Positions 32,608 through 44,768 are shown, numbered from the stretch's first letter. The stretch is 55,164 bases of DNA from an uncultured Pelagibacteraceae bacterium (GCA_902537575.1 CACBBX010000004.1:1-55164), one strand, 5' to 3'. Made by a program: numbers and translations. The notes: generated from the sequence alone by a model not told the origin.

Positions 32608-32614
32608 CTCTATA
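32598..32614 (+). other. Small hairpin spanning the tuf stop codon
   Basis: TATAGAG and CTCTATA form a perfect 7-bp stem, and the three-base loop is the tuf TAA stop itself. tRNA-Trp starts 4 nt later. No T-run follows, so it is not a terminator; it could mark a processing point between the mRNA and the tRNA. Confidence 0.6.
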
Positions 32615-32617
32615 AAT

Positions 32618-32693
32618 AGGAGTGTAGCTCAATTGGTAGAGCGCCGGTCTCCAAAACCGGAGGCTGAGGGTTCGAGTCCCTCCGCTCCTGCCA
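32618..32693 (+). tRNA. tRNA-Trp (anticodon CCA)
   Basis: 76 bases with terminal CCA. Acceptor AGGAGTG pairs with CGCTCCT (one G-U-type pair), anticodon stem CCGGT/ACCGG encloses loop CTCCAAA (anticodon CCA). Between tuf and secE, its usual place in proteobacteria. Confidence 0.97.
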
Positions 32694-32709
32694 ATTTGAG
32701 CTTAAATAT

Positions 32710-32901
32710 ATGAGAAACCCGATTAAATTTATTCAAGAAGTAAAACAAGAGGCATTTAAAGTTACTTGGCCAACTTGGAAAGAGACTCTGCAAGGTGCCT
32801 TAATGGTATTTGCAATGGCTGTTGTCATGTCTCTATTTTTCTTACTTTTAGATCAGGTTTTAAAGTTTTTCTTGGAACTTTTACTTAAGGCGAGTATTTA
32901 A
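32710..32901 (+). CDS. secE: Preprotein translocase subunit SecE
   Basis: 63 residues, the short single-span SecE typical outside enterobacteria. 'FIQEVKQEAFKVTWPTWKETLQG' is the conserved amphipathic helix before the membrane segment 'VFAMAVVMSLFFLLLDQVLKFFL'. It stabilises SecY in the translocon. Its stop overlaps the nusG ATG by one base (TAATG), giving the usual secE-nusG pair. Confidence 0.96.
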   Translation: MRNPIKFIQEVKQEAFKVTWPTWKETLQGALMVFAMAVVMSLFFLLLDQVLKFFLELLLKASI

Positions 32902-33431
32902 TGAAAAACTGGTATATTGTTCAATCTCATTCTAGCTTTGAAAATAAAGTTGCTTCACTAATTAAAGAAGAAGCAGATAAAGCTAAAATTAGTGAAAAAT
33001 TTGAGGAAATCGTTGTTCCTACCCATGATGTTACAGAAGTAAAAAGAGGAAAAAGAATTCAAAGGAAAAAGAAATACTTTCCTGGATATGTATTAATTAA
33101 GAGTGAAATGGATAACAATATCTATCACATGATAAAAAACATAAAAAGAGTGAGTGGTTTCCTTGGTACGAAGGGTATACCAGTTCCTGTTTCAGATAAG
33201 GAAGTGGAAAAGATTTTAGGTCAAATAAAAGATGGTGTAGCTCAGCCTAAATCTGGTATAGAATACAGCGTTGGAGAAAAAGTTCAGGTTGTTGATGGCC
33301 CTTTCGCATCATTTAGTGGAATGATTGAAGAAATAGATGAAGAAAAGTCTAGACTTAAGGTGTCAGTTTCTATATTTGGACGGCCAACACCGGTTGATTT
33401 AGAATATAATCAAGTTGAGAAAGCAAGTTAA
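32901..33431 (+). CDS. nusG: Transcription termination/antitermination factor NusG
   Basis: 176 residues. '[22 protein letters not shown]' opens the NGN domain that binds RNA polymerase, and '[15 protein letters not shown]' is its core; the C-terminal KOW domain is '[23 protein letters not shown]'. It keeps polymerase processive and links it to Rho or ribosomes. Stop overlaps rplK by one base. Confidence 0.98.
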   Translation: MKNWYIVQSHSSFENKVASLIKEEADKAKISEKFEEIVVPTHDVTEVKRGKRIQRKKKYFPGYVLIKSEMDNNIYHMIKNIKRVSGFLGTKGIPVPVSDKEVEKILGQIKDGVAQPKSGIEYSVGEKVQVVDGPFASFSGMIEEIDEEKSRLKVSVSIFGRPTPVDLEYNQVEKAS

Positions 33432-33856
33432 TGGCAAAAGAAATTAGTGGATTTATAAAATTACAAATTAAGGGTGGTCAAGCTAACCCAGCACCTCCGG
33501 TAGGACCTGCTTTAGGTCAAAGAGGTGTCAACATCATGGAATTTTGTAAAGCTTTCAATGACAAAACAAAATCAATGGCAGGTAAACCTGTTCCTGTTGA
33601 AATCACAGTATATAAAGACAAAAAATTTGATTTTAAAATTAAGTCACCTCCTGCATCCTACTATATTAAAGAAGCAGTAAAACTAAAAGGTGGATCGAAA
33701 GAACCAGGAAGAAATATTGTAGCTTCAATTTCAAAAAAACAATTAGAGGATATTGCTAAAGAAAAAATGAATGATCTTAATGCACATGATATCAATGAAG
33801 CAGTAAAAATTATAGCAGGATCCGCAAGATCAATGGGTATAGAGGTAAAAGAATAA
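33431..33856 (+). CDS. rplK: Ribosomal protein L11
   Basis: 141 residues, normal for bacterial L11. '[25 protein letters not shown]' is the hallmark N-terminal proline-rich region; the C-terminal rRNA-binding domain is '[21 protein letters not shown]...ARSMGIEV'. It forms the GTPase-associated centre with the L10-L7/L12 stalk encoded next. Coupled to rplA by a one-base overlap. Confidence 0.99.
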   Translation: MAKEISGFIKLQIKGGQANPAPPVGPALGQRGVNIMEFCKAFNDKTKSMAGKPVPVEITVYKDKKFDFKIKSPPASYYIKEAVKLKGGSKEPGRNIVASISKKQLEDIAKEKMNDLNAHDINEAVKIIAGSARSMGIEVKE

Positions 33857-34545
33857 TGTCCTCTAAAAGATTTAAAAAGTTACCAGAAAAAACAAAGGAT
33901 CTCAGTGCTGAGGCTTTTGAAAAATTATTACCTGAACTTAAAAAAAATTGTACGACCAAATTTGATGAGTCTTTAGATTTAAGTTTTCAAATAAATAATA
34001 AACAAAAGAAAAGTGAAGTTAATATTAGAACAGTCGTTAATTTACCAGGTGGCACAGGTAAAAAAGTAAAAGTTGCTGTTGTATGTGAAGAAAATAAAGC
34101 TCAAGAAGCCAAAGATGCTGGAGCAGATATTGTGGGCAGTGATGAATTTGTAGAAAAAATTAAAGGTGGTGAATTAAATTTTGAAAAATTAATATGTACG
34201 CCTGGAATGATGATAAAGCTTTCAAAGTTAGGTAAAGTTTTAGGACCAAAAGGTTTAATGCCAAATCCAAAACTTGGTTCTGTTTCTGATAACATTAAAG
34301 AAGCTGTAACAAATGCAAAATCAGGTCAAGTTGAAATTAGAAATGATAAAGATGGTAATATTGGTGTAAGTATTGGTAAAAAATCCTTCAGCGATGAGGA
34401 ATTAATGAAAAATTATAAAGCTGTTTTAGAAACTTTAGAAAAAGAAAAATCAAATAATACTCTAAAAGGTGATTTAATTAAAAATGTTTTTGCAACATCA
34501 ACAATGGGTGTTTCTTATAAAGTTAAATTAAGTAAATCGATATAG
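33856..34545 (+). CDS. rplA: Ribosomal protein L1
   Basis: 229 residues. 'VVNLPGGTGKKVKVAVVCE' and 'CTPGMMIKLSKLGKVLGPKGLMPNPKLG' are L1 signatures. It forms the mobile L1 stalk at the E site and in many bacteria represses its own rplKA mRNA; no clear mimic site was identified by eye. Begins at the rplK stop and ends 2 nt before rplJ. Confidence 0.99.
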   Translation: MSSKRFKKLPEKTKDLSAEAFEKLLPELKKNCTTKFDESLDLSFQINNKQKKSEVNIRTVVNLPGGTGKKVKVAVVCEENKAQEAKDAGADIVGSDEFVEKIKGGELNFEKLICTPGMMIKLSKLGKVLGPKGLMPNPKLGSVSDNIKEAVTNAKSGQVEIRNDKDGNIGVSIGKKSFSDEELMKNYKAVLETLEKEKSNNTLKGDLIKNVFATSTMGVSYKVKLSKSI

Positions 34546-34547
34546 TT

Positions 34548-35069
34548 ATGATGAATAAAGATCAAAAGAAAAATTACATTGAAGAAATGACTTCTAAATT
34601 TGAGAATAGTAAAGCTGTTATGGTTACTCATTATCAAGGTTTAACCATGACTCAATTAGATGACTTAAGAGCAAAAATGAGAGAGCATGGAATTGTTTTT
34701 AAAATAACAAAAAATAGAATTACTAAACTAGCATTAGAAAAAACTAAATGTAAGGATTTGACTAATTTGTTTACTGGTCCGACAGCAGTTGCTTTTGGAG
34801 AAGATGCAATTATGTCAGCAAGGATTCTCTCAAAATTTGCAAAAGATAACGAAAATTTAAAATTAATTGGCGGTATAATGGATAATGAGGTCTTAGATCA
34901 GGCCGGTGTCCAAAATGTAGCAAGTTTACCAACTTTAGACGAAGCTAGAGCCAATATTGTTGGTATTTTAAACGCACCTTCATCTAAATTAATCAGCATT
35001 TTACTTGCACATTCGGAAAAAATGAGTAGTTTGACCGCAGAAAATTCTGAAACACAACCCAAAGAGTAA
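34548..35069 (+). CDS. rplJ: Ribosomal protein L10
   Basis: 173 residues (the second Met at 34551 could equally be the start). '[24 protein letters not shown]' and '[15 protein letters not shown]' are conserved rRNA-binding parts; the C-terminal helix (about 125-160) binds L7/L12 dimers. There is no long leader before it, unlike in enterobacteria, where L10 autoregulates. Confidence 0.98.
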   Translation: MMNKDQKKNYIEEMTSKFENSKAVMVTHYQGLTMTQLDDLRAKMREHGIVFKITKNRITKLALEKTKCKDLTNLFTGPTAVAFGEDAIMSARILSKFAKDNENLKLIGGIMDNEVLDQAGVQNVASLPTLDEARANIVGILNAPSSKLISILLAHSEKMSSLTAENSETQPKE

Positions 35070-35074
35070 TTGAT

Positions 35075-35440
35075 ATGCCTGACCTTAATAAAATTATTGA
35101 AGACCTTTCAAGTTTAACAGTTGCAGAAGCAGCTGAACTTTCAAAACAATTAGAAGAAAAATGGGGTGTAACACCAATGGCCGCAGCTGCTCCAGCAGCA
35201 GCAGGTGGTGCAGCACCAGCAGAAGAAAAAGATGATTTTACAATTATGTTAGTTTCTGCAGGAGATAAAAAAATTAATGTGATTAAAGAAGTAAGAGCAG
35301 CTACTTCGTTAGGATTAAAAGAAGCTAAAGATCTAGTTGAGGGAGCACCAAAAGAAGTTAAATCAGGTGTTAACAAAAAAGAGGCTGAGGAGATCAAAGC
35401 TAAATTAGAAGCTGCAGGCGCTAAAGTAGAACTTAAATAA
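35075..35440 (+). CDS. rplL: Ribosomal protein L7/L12
   Basis: 121 residues. A dimerising N-terminal domain ([19 protein letters not shown]), an Ala-rich hinge ([19 protein letters not shown]) and the factor-binding C-terminal domain ('[25 protein letters not shown]') are all seen. It is followed by a hairpin before rpoB. Confidence 0.99.
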   Translation: MPDLNKIIEDLSSLTVAEAAELSKQLEEKWGVTPMAAAAPAAAGGAAPAEEKDDFTIMLVSAGDKKINVIKEVRAATSLGLKEAKDLVEGAPKEVKSGVNKKEAEEIKAKLEAAGAKVELK

Positions 35441-35459
35441 ATTAATAAGAAAGAATTCA

Positions 35460-35485
35460 AATACTGGTTATTTTTAATCAGTATT
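35460..35485 (+). other. Hairpin between rplL and rpoB
   Basis: Arms AATACTGGTTA and TAATCAGTATT form an 11-bp stem with one G-U pair and a TTTT loop; no T-run follows. In E. coli this junction holds an attenuator and an RNase III site that set the ratio of L7/L12 to RNA polymerase. A similar role is inferred. Confidence 0.6.
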
Positions 35486-35496
35486 AATAAATATAA

Positions 35497-38400
35497 ATGC
35501 AATTATCTTTTACTGAAAAGAAAAATATTAGAAAAAGTTTTGGAAAACTTAAAGAAAGTTTATCAATACCAAATTTAATAGAGGTTCAAAAAAATTCATA
35601 TAAAGAATTAACAGAATTTAATGCTGAGGCAGTAGAATTAACAAAAGGTTTTGACAGAGTATTTAAAAGTATATTTCCAATAGAAGACTTAAATGACAAA
35701 GCGACATTAGAGTATGTTTCATATAGATTAGAAAAACCAAAATTTGATGTTGATGAATGTATTACAAGAGGTCTAACTTATTCATCTGCTTTAAAATGTA
35801 CTCTAAGATTAGTTGTTTATGAAATAGATCAAGAAAACAATACAAAAGATATACTTTCAGCAAAGGAACAAGAAGTTTACATGGGTGAGGTTCCAATGAT
35901 GACACATAGTGGAACATTTATTACTAACGGAGTTCAGCGTGTTGTTGTTAATCAGATGCATAGAAGTCCTGGAGTTTTTTTTGATCATGACAAAGGTAAG
36001 ACCCATGCAAGTGGAAAACTTTTATTTAATTGTAGAGTAATACCCAACAGAGGTTCTTGGTTAGATTTTGAATATGATGTTAAGGATTTTTTATATTTTA
36101 AAATTGATAGAAAAAAGAAAATTTTTGCATCAACTTTACTTTTAGCACTAGGTTATACTAAAGCCGAAATAGCCGACGAGTTCTACGAAAATGAACAGTA
36201 TATTTTTGATACCAAAACAGAAAAATGGAAAACGAAATTTAATCCTGAAAATTACAAAGCTAAAAATTTTTCAGAAGAAGTAATTGACGCAAAAACTGGT
36301 GATGTTGTAATAAAATTAGGTGAAAAAATTAATTTTTTAAATGCAAAAAAACTAGCGAATAACGGTCTCAAAGATATTTTAGTTTCAAGAGAATCTTTAT
36401 TTGGTAAAATTTTGCATAGAAATATAAAAGTAAATGATGACGAAGGTGGAATATTTAAAATTGGTACCGAATTAAACGATACAGTAATCCAACAAATTTT
36501 AGACGCAAATATTCATTCTATTCAGATTTCAGTTACAAACTCAATTAATAAAGGCCCTTATTTGCTTACTACAATTTTGAATGACAAAAATAATTCTAAA
36601 GATGAAGCAATAACTGAAATTTATAAAATGTTAAGGCCTGGTGAGCCACCAACAATAGAGATTGCTACACAAATATTTAATAACTTATTTTTTAGTTCAG
36701 ATCGATACGATCTTTCTGATGTTGGAAGAGTAAAGATGAATTCTAGATTAAATCAAGAATGTTCAGACAAAATTACAATATTAAGAAACGATGATATTAT
36801 AGCTATCGTTCATAAGATGTTAGATTTAAGAGATGGCAAAGATGAAGTTGATGATATTGATCATTTAGGAAATAGAAGAGTTCGATCTGTGGGTGAATTG
36901 GTTGAGAACCAGGCTCGGATTGGCGTATACAGAATGGAAAGAGCAATTAAAGAAAAGATGACCACTTTAGATGTAGAATCTGCAATGCCTCAAGATTTAA
37001 TTAATGCGAAACCATTAACTGTTTCCTTAAAAGATTTCTTTGCAAGCTCTCAACTTTCACAGTTCATGGATCAAACCAATCCACTTTCTGAAATTACACA
37101 TAAAAGAAGAGTATCAGCATTAGGACCAGGGGGTCTTACTAGGGAAAGGGCAGGATTTGAAGTTAGAGATGTCCACCCAACTCATTATGGTAGAATTTGT
37201 CCAATCGAAACACCAGAAGGACCAAACATCGGATTAATAAATAGTTTATCTACTTATGCAAAAATTAATAAGTACGGGTTTATTGAAAGCCCATATAAAA
37301 AAGTTAAGGACGGATTTGTGCAAGACAAGGTTGAGTATCTTTCTGCTATGGAAGAAACAAAATACACAATTGCTCAAGCAAACACTAAACTTGATAAAAA
37401 TGGAAAAATTATTGAGGACTTAGTTTCATGTAGGCAAAATTTAAACTTTCTTTTATCAAAACCTGACACAATTGATTATATTGATGTGTCACCTAAACAA
37501 CTAGTTTCAGTTGCTGCATCTTTAATTCCTTTTTTAGAAAACGATGATGCTAACAGAGCTCTAATGGGCTCAAATATGATGAGACAGGCTGTTCCATTAT
37601 TAAAACCAGAGTCACCACTAGTTGGAACAGGTATTGAGAGCGATGTTGCTCTAGACTCTGGTGTAACTATTGTTGCAAAGAGAGATGGAGTTGTTGATAA
37701 AATAGATGGAAAAAGAATTGTTATTAAAGTAACTGAGGAAACAGACTTTAGCGAATCTGGGGTTGATATCTATAATCTTCAAAAATTTAAAAGATCAAAT
37801 CAAAATACTTGTATCAATCAAAGACCATTAGTTAGAGTTGGTGATAAAGTCAAATCTGGAGATATAATTGCAGATGGACCTTCAACTAAGTTGGGTGAAC
37901 TAGCATTAGGCAAAAATGTGACTGTAGCCTTTATGCCTTGGCAAGGTTATAATTTTGAAGACTCGATCTTAATTTCAGAAAGATGTGTAACAGATGATGT
38001 ATTTACATCTGTTCATATTGAAGAATATGAAATTATGGCTAGAGACACTAAACTTGGTGAAGAGGAAATTACAAGAGATATTCCTAATGTTAACGAAGAG
38101 GCTTTAAAAAACCTAGATGAGTCAGGTGTAGTATATATTGGTGCAGAGGTAAACGCAGGTGATATCCTTGTTGGGAAAGTTACTCCAAAAGGTGACTCGG
38201 CATCGGGTCCTGAAGAAAAATTATTAAGATCAATATTTGGAGAAAAAGCTATTGATGTAACAGATACATCTCTAAGAATGTCTAGAGGTAGCAGCGGAAC
38301 AATTGTTGATGTGAGAGTATTTAACAGACACGGAATTGAAAAAGATGAAAGATCGATAACTATCGAAAGAGCTGAAATTGAAGAAGTTCAGCAAGATAAA

Positions 38401-39585
38401 ATAGTTGAAGAAGAAATTTTAGAGAGAAGTATCAAACAAAGAGCAGCTCAGATTTTATCTGGAACATCATTAGCTAAAAAGGTCAAGGATTTAGTTGAAG
38501 GGACAAAACTTGATTTTGAGACAATAAGCAATATTTCAATTAACGATGTTTTTAAAATTTCTAATGGAAACGTTGCAAACGAAACAACTCTGTTACAATT
38601 AAAAGATCAGTACAATAAAGCAAAACAAGATATTACTGAAAGATTTGAAGATAAAGTTCTTAAAATAAGAAGTGGAGATGACTTACTTCCAAGTGTAATG
38701 AAAATGGTAAAAGTGTTTGTAGCTATTAAAAGAAGATTGAGACCAGGTGATAAAATGTCTGGAAGACATGGAAACAAGGGTGTTGTAAGTAAAATCGTTC
38801 CTGTTGAAGATATGCCTTACCGAGAAGATGGTAGACCTGTTGATATAGTTCTTAATCCACTAGGTGTTCCTAGCAGGATGAATGTAGGTCAGATTTTAGA
38901 AACTCACCTGGGTTGGGCGTGCAAAGAGTTTGGTGAAGAAGTTAAAAAATTAGTTAATGAAAATAGTAAAAAAATTGAAAAAACTGATAAAATTGCAAGT
39001 TTCTTAAAATCTGTATATGGGGAGGAAATATTCAACGACAAAGTTGATAAGTTGAGTAAAAATGAGTTTAAAGATTTGTGTGAAAATTTACAAAACGGTA
39101 TAGCAATTTCAACTCCAGTATTTGATGGAGCAAAAGAAAAAAATGTTACCGAAATGCTTGAATTAGCAAAACTACCGGGTTCTGGTCAAACTTATTTATG
39201 GGATGGAAGAACAGGTGAGAAATTTGATAGACCAGTAACAGTTGGAATCATCTATATGCTAAAACTTCATCATTTAGTTGAAGATAAAATACATGCTAGA
39301 TCAACAGGGCCTTACAGTTTAGTTACACAACAGCCACTTGGAGGCAAAGCTCAACTTGGTGGTCAAAGATTTGGTGAAATGGAAGTATGGGCACTCGAGG
39401 CTTATGGTGCTTCATACACTCTTCAAGAAATTTTAACTGTTAAATCTGATGATGTAGCGGGTAGAGTAAAAGTTTACGAGACAATTGTTAAAGGTGAAGA
39501 AAACTTTGAGTCAGGTATTCCGGAGTCTTTTAACGTATTAGTTAAAGAAATTAAATCATTAGCGTTGAACGTGGAGCTTAATTAA
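35497..39585 (+). CDS. rpoB: RNA polymerase subunit beta
   Basis: 1362 residues, usual for alphaproteobacteria. '[27 protein letters not shown]' is the normal N-terminus. The rifampicin region is wild-type in appearance ('[44 protein letters not shown]'-like order, seen in parts). '[15 protein letters not shown]' and the C-terminal '[18 protein letters not shown]' are other conserved sites. It ends immediately before rpoC. Confidence 0.99.
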   Translation: MQLSFTEKKNIRKSFGKLKESLSIPNLIEVQKNSYKELTEFNAEAVELTKGFDRVFKSIFPIEDLNDKATLEYVSYRLEKPKFDVDECITRGLTYSSALKCTLRLVVYEIDQENNTKDILSAKEQEVYMGEVPMMTHSGTFITNGVQRVVVNQMHRSPGVFFDHDKGKTHASGKLLFNCRVIPNRGSWLDFEYDVKDFLYFKIDRKKKIFASTLLLALGYTKAEIADEFYENEQYIFDTKTEKWKTKFNPENYKAKNFSEEVIDAKTGDVVIKLGEKINFLNAKKLANNGLKDILVSRESLFGKILHRNIKVNDDEGGIFKIGTELNDTVIQQILDANIHSIQISVTNSINKGPYLLTTILNDKNNSKDEAITEIYKMLRPGEPPTIEIATQIFNNLFFSSDRYDLSDVGRVKMNSRLNQECSDKITILRNDDIIAIVHKMLDLRDGKDEVDDIDHLGNRRVRSVGELVENQARIGVYRMERAIKEKMTTLDVESAMPQDLINAKPLTVSLKDFFASSQLSQFMDQTNPLSEITHKRRVSALGPGGLTRERAGFEVRDVHPTHYGRICPIETPEGPNIGLINSLSTYAKINKYGFIESPYKKVKDGFVQDKVEYLSAMEETKYTIAQANTKLDKNGKIIEDLVSCRQNLNFLLSKPDTIDYIDVSPKQLVSVAASLIPFLENDDANRALMGSNMMRQAVPLLKPESPLVGTGIESDVALDSGVTIVAKRDGVVDKIDGKRIVIKVTEETDFSESGVDIYNLQKFKRSNQNTCINQRPLVRVGDKVKSGDIIADGPSTKLGELALGKNVTVAFMPWQGYNFEDSILISERCVTDDVFTSVHIEEYEIMARDTKLGEEEITRDIPNVNEEALKNLDESGVVYIGAEVNAGDILVGKVTPKGDSASGPEEKLLRSIFGEKAIDVTDTSLRMSRGSSGTIVDVRVFNRHGIEKDERSITIERAEIEEVQQDKIVEEEILERSIKQRAAQILSGTSLAKKVKDLVEGTKLDFETISNISINDVFKISNGNVANETTLLQLKDQYNKAKQDITERFEDKVLKIRSGDDLLPSVMKMVKVFVAIKRRLRPGDKMSGRHGNKGVVSKIVPVEDMPYREDGRPVDIVLNPLGVPSRMNVGQILETHLGWACKEFGEEVKKLVNENSKKIEKTDKIASFLKSVYGEEIFNDKVDKLSKNEFKDLCENLQNGIAISTPVFDGAKEKNVTEMLELAKLPGSGQTYLWDGRTGEKFDRPVTVGIIYMLKLHHLVEDKIHARSTGPYSLVTQQPLGGKAQLGGQRFGEMEVWALEAYGASYTLQEILTVKSDDVAGRVKVYETIVKGEENFESGIPESFNVLVKEIKSLALNVELN

Positions 39586-42500
39586 ATGAAAAAAGAATTA
39601 ACAGATCTATTTAAAAACACTGAAATATCTGAAGCTCAAAACTTTAATAGTATTAAAATTTCTCTGGCTAGTCCTGAAAAAATAAAGTCATGGACTTATG
39701 GTGAAATTAAAAAACCTGAAACAATAAACTATAGAACTTTCAGACCTGAAAAAGACGGTTTATTTTGTGCAAGAATTTTTGGTCCAATTAAAGATTACGA
39801 ATGTTTGTGCGGAAAATACAAACGAATGAAATTTAGAGGAATTATTTGTGAGAAGTGTGGTGTAGAAGTTACGAAATCAAATGTAAGAAGAGAAAGAATG
39901 GGCCACATTAATCTTGCTACACCAGTAGCACACATATGGTTTTTAAAATCACTACCTAGTAGAATTGCACTAGCTGTAGATATGAAGCTAAAAGAAATAG
40001 AGAGAGTTCTTTACTTTGAGAATTTTATTGTCATCGAGCCTGGTTTAACTGGATTACAAAAAAATCAATTGTTGAACGAAGAAGAATTAGCGAAATATCA
40101 AGATGAGTTTGGAGAAGAGTCGTTTACTGCAGGAATAGGTGCTGAAGCAGTTCTCGAAATGCTTAAAAATTTAGATTTAGAGCAAGAGAGAAAAAATTTA
40201 GTTAATTTTATTAAAGAAACAAAATCAAAAGTTAACGAGGAAAGAGCAATTAAAAGACTAAAATTAGTAGAGTCATTTATTGAAACAGGTCAAAAACCTG
40301 AATGGATGATTATGACAGTTGTACCTGTTATTCCACCTGAATTGAGACCGCTTGTTCCATTAGATGGGGGGAGGTTTGCAACTTCAGATCTTAACGATCT
40401 CTATAGAAGAGTTATCAACCGTAATAATAGATTAAAAAGATTAATGGACCTAAAAGCTCCAGATATTATTGTTCGTAACGAGAAAAGAATGCTTCAAGAG
40501 TCTGTTGATGCATTATTTGATAATGGAAGACGAGGAAGGGTAATTACTGGTACAGGAAAAAGACCTCTAAAATCACTTGCTGAAATGCTTAAAGGTAAGC
40601 AAGGTAGATTTAGACAAAATTTATTAGGAAAACGTGTAGATTACTCTGGTAGATCTGTAATTGTTGTTGGTCCAGATTTAAAACTTCATGAGTGTGGTTT
40701 ACCAAAAAAAATGGCTTTAGAATTATTTAAGCCATTTTTATACGCAAGATTAAATAAATTAGGTTTAGCCTCAACAATTAAACAAGCTAAAAAACTTGTT
40801 GAAAAGGAGTCAAATGCAGTCTGGGATGCACTTGAGCTAATAGTTAGAGAACACCCTGTTTTACTAAATAGAGCACCAACACTTCATAGACTTGGTGTAC
40901 AAGCATTTGAACCAAAATTAATTGAGGGAGACGCAATTGAACTTCACCCTCTAACATGTGCAGCATTTAACGCTGATTTTGATGGTGACCAGATGGCGGT
41001 GCACGTACCATTGAGCCTAGAGGCTCAGCTAGAAGCAAGAATTTTAATGTTATCAACAAATAATATTCTTTCACCATCAAATGGTAAACCTATTATTGTT
41101 CCAAGTCAGGATATGATCCTAGGGATTTATTATCTATCACAAGAGCCAGTTACTGGTAAACCTGCTGGTTACTTTGTTGACTCTGATCAAATTGAATTCG
41201 CATTATCTTCTGGACAGATAAAAGTACACAGTACAATTATATCTAGATTTGAAACTATAGATGATAAAGGAAATAAAAAATTTGAAAAATATACCTCAAC
41301 AGCTGGGAGATTTTTACTAGCAAATTTATTACCAAAAAATAGTAATATTAAATTCTCTTTAATAGATAGATTGTTACCTAAAAAAGTAGTTTCAGAAATT
41401 ATTGATATTGTCTTTAGATTTTGTGGTCAAAAAACTACAGTTATATTTTGTGATAAGTTAAAAGATTTAGGTTTTAAGCATGCGTTTAAAGCTGGAATAT
41501 CATTTGGTAAAGATGATCTAGTAATTCCAGAGAGTAAAACACAGTTAATTGATGATACAAAAAAATTAATTGCTGACTATGAAACACAGTACGCAGAAGG
41601 TTTAATTACAAGAGGCGAAAAGTACAACAAGGTTGTTGATGCTTGGTCTAAGTGTACAGATAAAGTAGCTGGTGAAATGATGAAGGGTATTTCTGCAACT
41701 GAGAAAACATCGGAGGGATTAAAAATTAATTCAGTATTTATGATGGCTGACAGTGGTGCAAGAGGTTCTGCTGCCCAAATGAAACAGTTAGCTGGAATGC
41801 GTGGTCTAATTGCAAAACCATCTGGGGAAATTATTGAAAGTCCAATTACTTCCAACTTCAAAGAAGGTTTAACAGCTCTTGAATATTTTAATTCAACTCA
41901 TGGTGCTAGAAAAGGTCTTGCTGATACTGCGCTGAAGACTGCAAGTTCTGGTTATTTAACAAGAAGACTTTGTGATGTTGCACAGGACTTAACTATTACA
42001 AAAGTTAAATGTGACAATCCAGGATTTATTGAACTTTCAGAGATTTTAGAAGGTGGAAATGTAGTTGTTAGTTTATCCGAGAGAGCATTAGGAAGAGTTA
42101 CAGCTGCAGATGTTAAAAACCCATTAAGCGGTGAAGTAATAATTAAAAAAGAAGAAATGATTGATGAAGCTGGCTGCGATAAAATTGATGCTGCTGGAGT
42201 AAAATCAATAAAAGTTTATTCAGTAATGACATGTAGCTCAAAAGAAGGTGTTTGCTCAAAATGCTATGGTAGAGACTTATCTAGAGGAAAGATGGTTCAT
42301 GTTGGTGAAGCAATTGGTATGATATCTGCCCAATCTATTGGTGAACCAGGGACGCAATTAACAATGAGAACTTTCCACGTTGGTGGTACCGCATCAGTAA
42401 AACAAGACTCTCAGATTGTAACTAAAAGTGAAGGAACATTAAAAATTTTGAACTCAAATATTCTCGAAGATTCTAAGAAAAACTTAATTGTAATGGGAAG

Positions 42501-43758
42501 AAATACTCAACTTTCTATAGAGGATGATAAAGGAGTTCAAATAGCAGTTTATAAAGTTGCTTATGGTTCAAGATTATTTTTCAACAACGGAGATAAAGTG
42601 AAAGCTAATACAAAAATTTGTGAATGGGATCCATATACAACACCAGTTATAGCTGAGAAAAGTGGTGAAGCTAGTTTTGTTGATTTGATTGATGGTGTTT
42701 CTATTCAAGAAACTACAGACGATGCAACTGGTATTTCTTCAAAATCTGTAATTGACTGGAGAGGTCAATCAAAAAGTACTGACTTAAAACCAAGAATTAC
42801 TTTAAGAGATGAAAAAGGAAATGTAATTAAAAAAGCTGACGATAATGAAGCTAGATACTATTTAGTTCCAGATTCAATTTTATCTGTAAAAGACGGCCAA
42901 AAAGTTTTTGCAGGAGATGTTATTGCAAGATTACCTAAAGAGACTACTAAAACAAAAGATATAACTGGAGGTCTTCCAAGAGTTGCTGAACTATTTGAAG
43001 CAAGAAAAGCAAAAGACAGTGCAATTATTGCTGAAAATGATGGTCAAGTAGTTTTTGGTAAAGAGGTTAGAGGAAAACAAAGAGTTTCAATTGTACCAGA
43101 GGATGGATCAGAACCTTCAAATTATTTAATACCAAAAGGTAAGCACATTAACTTTAACCCTGGTGAAAAAATTCAAAAGGGTGAATATCTTCTCGATGGT
43201 CAACCATTACCACATGATATCTTAAGAATTTTGGGTATTAAAGAATTAACAGAATATTTTGTCAACCAAGTTCAAGAAGTTTACAGATTACAAGGTGTAA
43301 TCATCAATGATAAACACATTGAAACTATTTTAAGACAAATGTTGAAAAAAGTTGAGGTCAAAGTATCTGGAGACTCTTCTTATTTACCTGGTGAAATTGT
43401 AGATAGAATTAAATTTGAAAATACAAATGAAAAACTGGTTTCTGAAGGTAAAAATCCAGCTGTTGGTGAAAGAGTTTTAATGGGAATTACCAAAGCATCA
43501 TTACAAACAGAGTCATTTATTTCTGCAGCATCTTTCCAAGAAACTACAAGAGTATTAACTGATGCAGCCATTAAAGGTAAAGTTGATCCATTAAATGGTC
43601 TTAAAGAGAACGTTATTGTTGGTAGATTAGTGCCTGCTGGAACTGGAAATATTAAAAATAAATGGAATAAAAAAGCTCTTGAAGACGATAATAACTTCTT
43701 ATCTGAACAAGAAAAAACTGAGAGCCCAGAACCTTCTGAAACACAGGCAAATCAATAA
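39586..43758 (+). CDS. rpoC: RNA polymerase subunit beta'
   Basis: 1390 residues. The N-terminal zinc ribbon is CLCGKYK...CEKCG near 70-90, the catalytic magnesium loop NADFDGD is at 462-468, and a second zinc site is '[13 protein letters not shown]' near 884-896. Bridge-helix and trigger-loop regions ('[22 protein letters not shown]', '[17 protein letters not shown]') are intact. Starts with no gap after rpoB. A 168-bp gap follows before rpsL. Confidence 0.99.
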   Translation: MKKELTDLFKNTEISEAQNFNSIKISLASPEKIKSWTYGEIKKPETINYRTFRPEKDGLFCARIFGPIKDYECLCGKYKRMKFRGIICEKCGVEVTKSNVRRERMGHINLATPVAHIWFLKSLPSRIALAVDMKLKEIERVLYFENFIVIEPGLTGLQKNQLLNEEELAKYQDEFGEESFTAGIGAEAVLEMLKNLDLEQERKNLVNFIKETKSKVNEERAIKRLKLVESFIETGQKPEWMIMTVVPVIPPELRPLVPLDGGRFATSDLNDLYRRVINRNNRLKRLMDLKAPDIIVRNEKRMLQESVDALFDNGRRGRVITGTGKRPLKSLAEMLKGKQGRFRQNLLGKRVDYSGRSVIVVGPDLKLHECGLPKKMALELFKPFLYARLNKLGLASTIKQAKKLVEKESNAVWDALELIVREHPVLLNRAPTLHRLGVQAFEPKLIEGDAIELHPLTCAAFNADFDGDQMAVHVPLSLEAQLEARILMLSTNNILSPSNGKPIIVPSQDMILGIYYLSQEPVTGKPAGYFVDSDQIEFALSSGQIKVHSTIISRFETIDDKGNKKFEKYTSTAGRFLLANLLPKNSNIKFSLIDRLLPKKVVSEIIDIVFRFCGQKTTVIFCDKLKDLGFKHAFKAGISFGKDDLVIPESKTQLIDDTKKLIADYETQYAEGLITRGEKYNKVVDAWSKCTDKVAGEMMKGISATEKTSEGLKINSVFMMADSGARGSAAQMKQLAGMRGLIAKPSGEIIESPITSNFKEGLTALEYFNSTHGARKGLADTALKTASSGYLTRRLCDVAQDLTITKVKCDNPGFIELSEILEGGNVVVSLSERALGRVTAADVKNPLSGEVIIKKEEMIDEAGCDKIDAAGVKSIKVYSVMTCSSKEGVCSKCYGRDLSRGKMVHVGEAIGMISAQSIGEPGTQLTMRTFHVGGTASVKQDSQIVTKSEGTLKILNSNILEDSKKNLIVMGRNTQLSIEDDKGVQIAVYKVAYGSRLFFNNGDKVKANTKICEWDPYTTPVIAEKSGEASFVDLIDGVSIQETTDDATGISSKSVIDWRGQSKSTDLKPRITLRDEKGNVIKKADDNEARYYLVPDSILSVKDGQKVFAGDVIARLPKETTKTKDITGGLPRVAELFEARKAKDSAIIAENDGQVVFGKEVRGKQRVSIVPEDGSEPSNYLIPKGKHINFNPGEKIQKGEYLLDGQPLPHDILRILGIKELTEYFVNQVQEVYRLQGVIINDKHIETILRQMLKKVEVKVSGDSSYLPGEIVDRIKFENTNEKLVSEGKNPAVGERVLMGITKASLQTESFISAASFQETTRVLTDAAIKGKVDPLNGLKENVIVGRLVPAGTGNIKNKWNKKALEDDNNFLSEQEKTESPEPSETQANQ

Positions 43759-43787
43759 AAAAATCGCTTAATACTTGAACTTTTAGT

Positions 43788-43815
43788 TTGACAATGGTCA
43801 ATTAATAAGTAATTT
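43788..43815 (+). promoter_or_regulatory. Candidate promoter for the rpsL-rpsG-fusA-S10 transcript
   Basis: Perfect TTGACA, 16-bp spacer, TAATTT, 30 nt after the rpoC stop and about 112 nt before the rpsL ATG. The perfect -35 in an AT-rich genome is notable; the -10 is only moderate. An 8-bp hairpin (arms AAAATAAC and GTTATTTT, 43869-43890) lies in the presumed leader. Confidence 0.4.
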
Positions 43816-43926
43816 GGCGATGTTTTTGGTTGGAATGTAGTGCTTTTAACAGTGCTAAACGCTGCCACAAAATAACCTGTCAGTTATTTTCATCTAAAAA
43901 TTTATTAATTAATTTAAAAAAAATTT

Positions 43927-44298
43927 ATGCCAACAATTAACCAATTGTTAAGAAAAAAGAGACTTAAACAAGTATCAAGGAACAAAGTTCCTGCTTTACA
44001 GAAGCAACCTTTGAAGAGAGGTGTTTGCGTTAAAGTTTACACTACCACTCCGAAGAAGCCTAATTCAGCTTTAAGAAAAGTTGCAAGAGTAAGATTGTCA
44101 AATGGTTTTGAAGTTACAGCTTATATTCCAGGTGAAGGTCATAATTTACAAGAACACTCTGTAGTTCTAATTAGAGGTGGAAGAGTTAAAGATTTACCAG
44201 GAGTTAGATATCATATCCTTAGAGGAAATCTTGATACACAGGGCGTTGCTAACAGAAAACAAAGAAGATCTTTGTACGGAACAAAAAAAGGTAAATAA
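43927..44298 (+). CDS. rpsL: Ribosomal protein S12
   Basis: 123 residues, starting [12 protein letters not shown]. '[18 protein letters not shown]' and '[28 protein letters not shown]' are the decoding-centre segments; lysines tied to streptomycin resistance appear unmutated (KKPNS and GRVKDLP). No Shine-Dalgarno is visible upstream. One-base overlap with rpsG. Confidence 0.99.
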   Translation: MPTINQLLRKKRLKQVSRNKVPALQKQPLKRGVCVKVYTTTPKKPNSALRKVARVRLSNGFEVTAYIPGEGHNLQEHSVVLIRGGRVKDLPGVRYHILRGNLDTQGVANRKQRRSLYGTKKGK

Positions 44299-44768
44299 TG
44301 TCTAGAAAAAAAACTCAACCCAAAAAAAACGTCGTTCCAGATCCAAAATTTAACTCAATAATAATTCCAAAATTAATAAACAATATTATGTACGACGGCA
44401 AAAGAGGTGTTGCTGCAAAAATTGTTTACGATGCAATTGATAAAATTAAAACGAAAAGTAAAGATGAGCCAATTAATATCTTTAATGAAGCTATCAATAA
44501 CATTAAACCAACAGTAGAGGTAAGATCAAGAAGAGTTGGTGGTGCAACTTATCAAGTTCCTGTAGAGGTAAAAAGTAAAAGAGCACAAGCTTTAGCAATA
44601 AGATGGTTAGTAGATTCAGCAAGAAAAAGAAAAGATAAACATATGTCGGACAAAATTTTTAATGAGCTTTTTGATGCATACGAAAAAAAAGGTGCTGCAG
44701 TTAAAAAAAGAGAGGATGTTCATAAGATGGCTGAGTCAAATAAGGCTTTTGCACATTTTAGGTGGTAA
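44298..44768 (+). CDS. rpsG: Ribosomal protein S7
   Basis: 156 residues. 'NIMYDGKRGVAAKIVYDAID' and 'VEVRSRRVGGATYQVPVEVKSKRAQALAIRWLV' are S7 signatures. It nucleates assembly of the 30S head and in E. coli represses the str operon. Starts at the rpsL stop and ends 6 nt before fusA. Confidence 0.99.
   Translation: MSRKKTQPKKNVVPDPKFNSIIIPKLINNIMYDGKRGVAAKIVYDAIDKIKTKSKDEPINIFNEAINNIKPTVEVRSRRVGGATYQVPVEVKSKRAQALAIRWLVDSARKRKDKHMSDKIFNELFDAYEKKGAAVKKREDVHKMAESNKAFAHFRW

Noticed and set aside
34993-35502. 169-codon minus-strand ORF across rplJ, rplL and the rpoB start
   Set aside because: Its Ala/Ser-rich sequence is the reverse of the L7/L12 hinge; three real conserved genes occupy the other strand.
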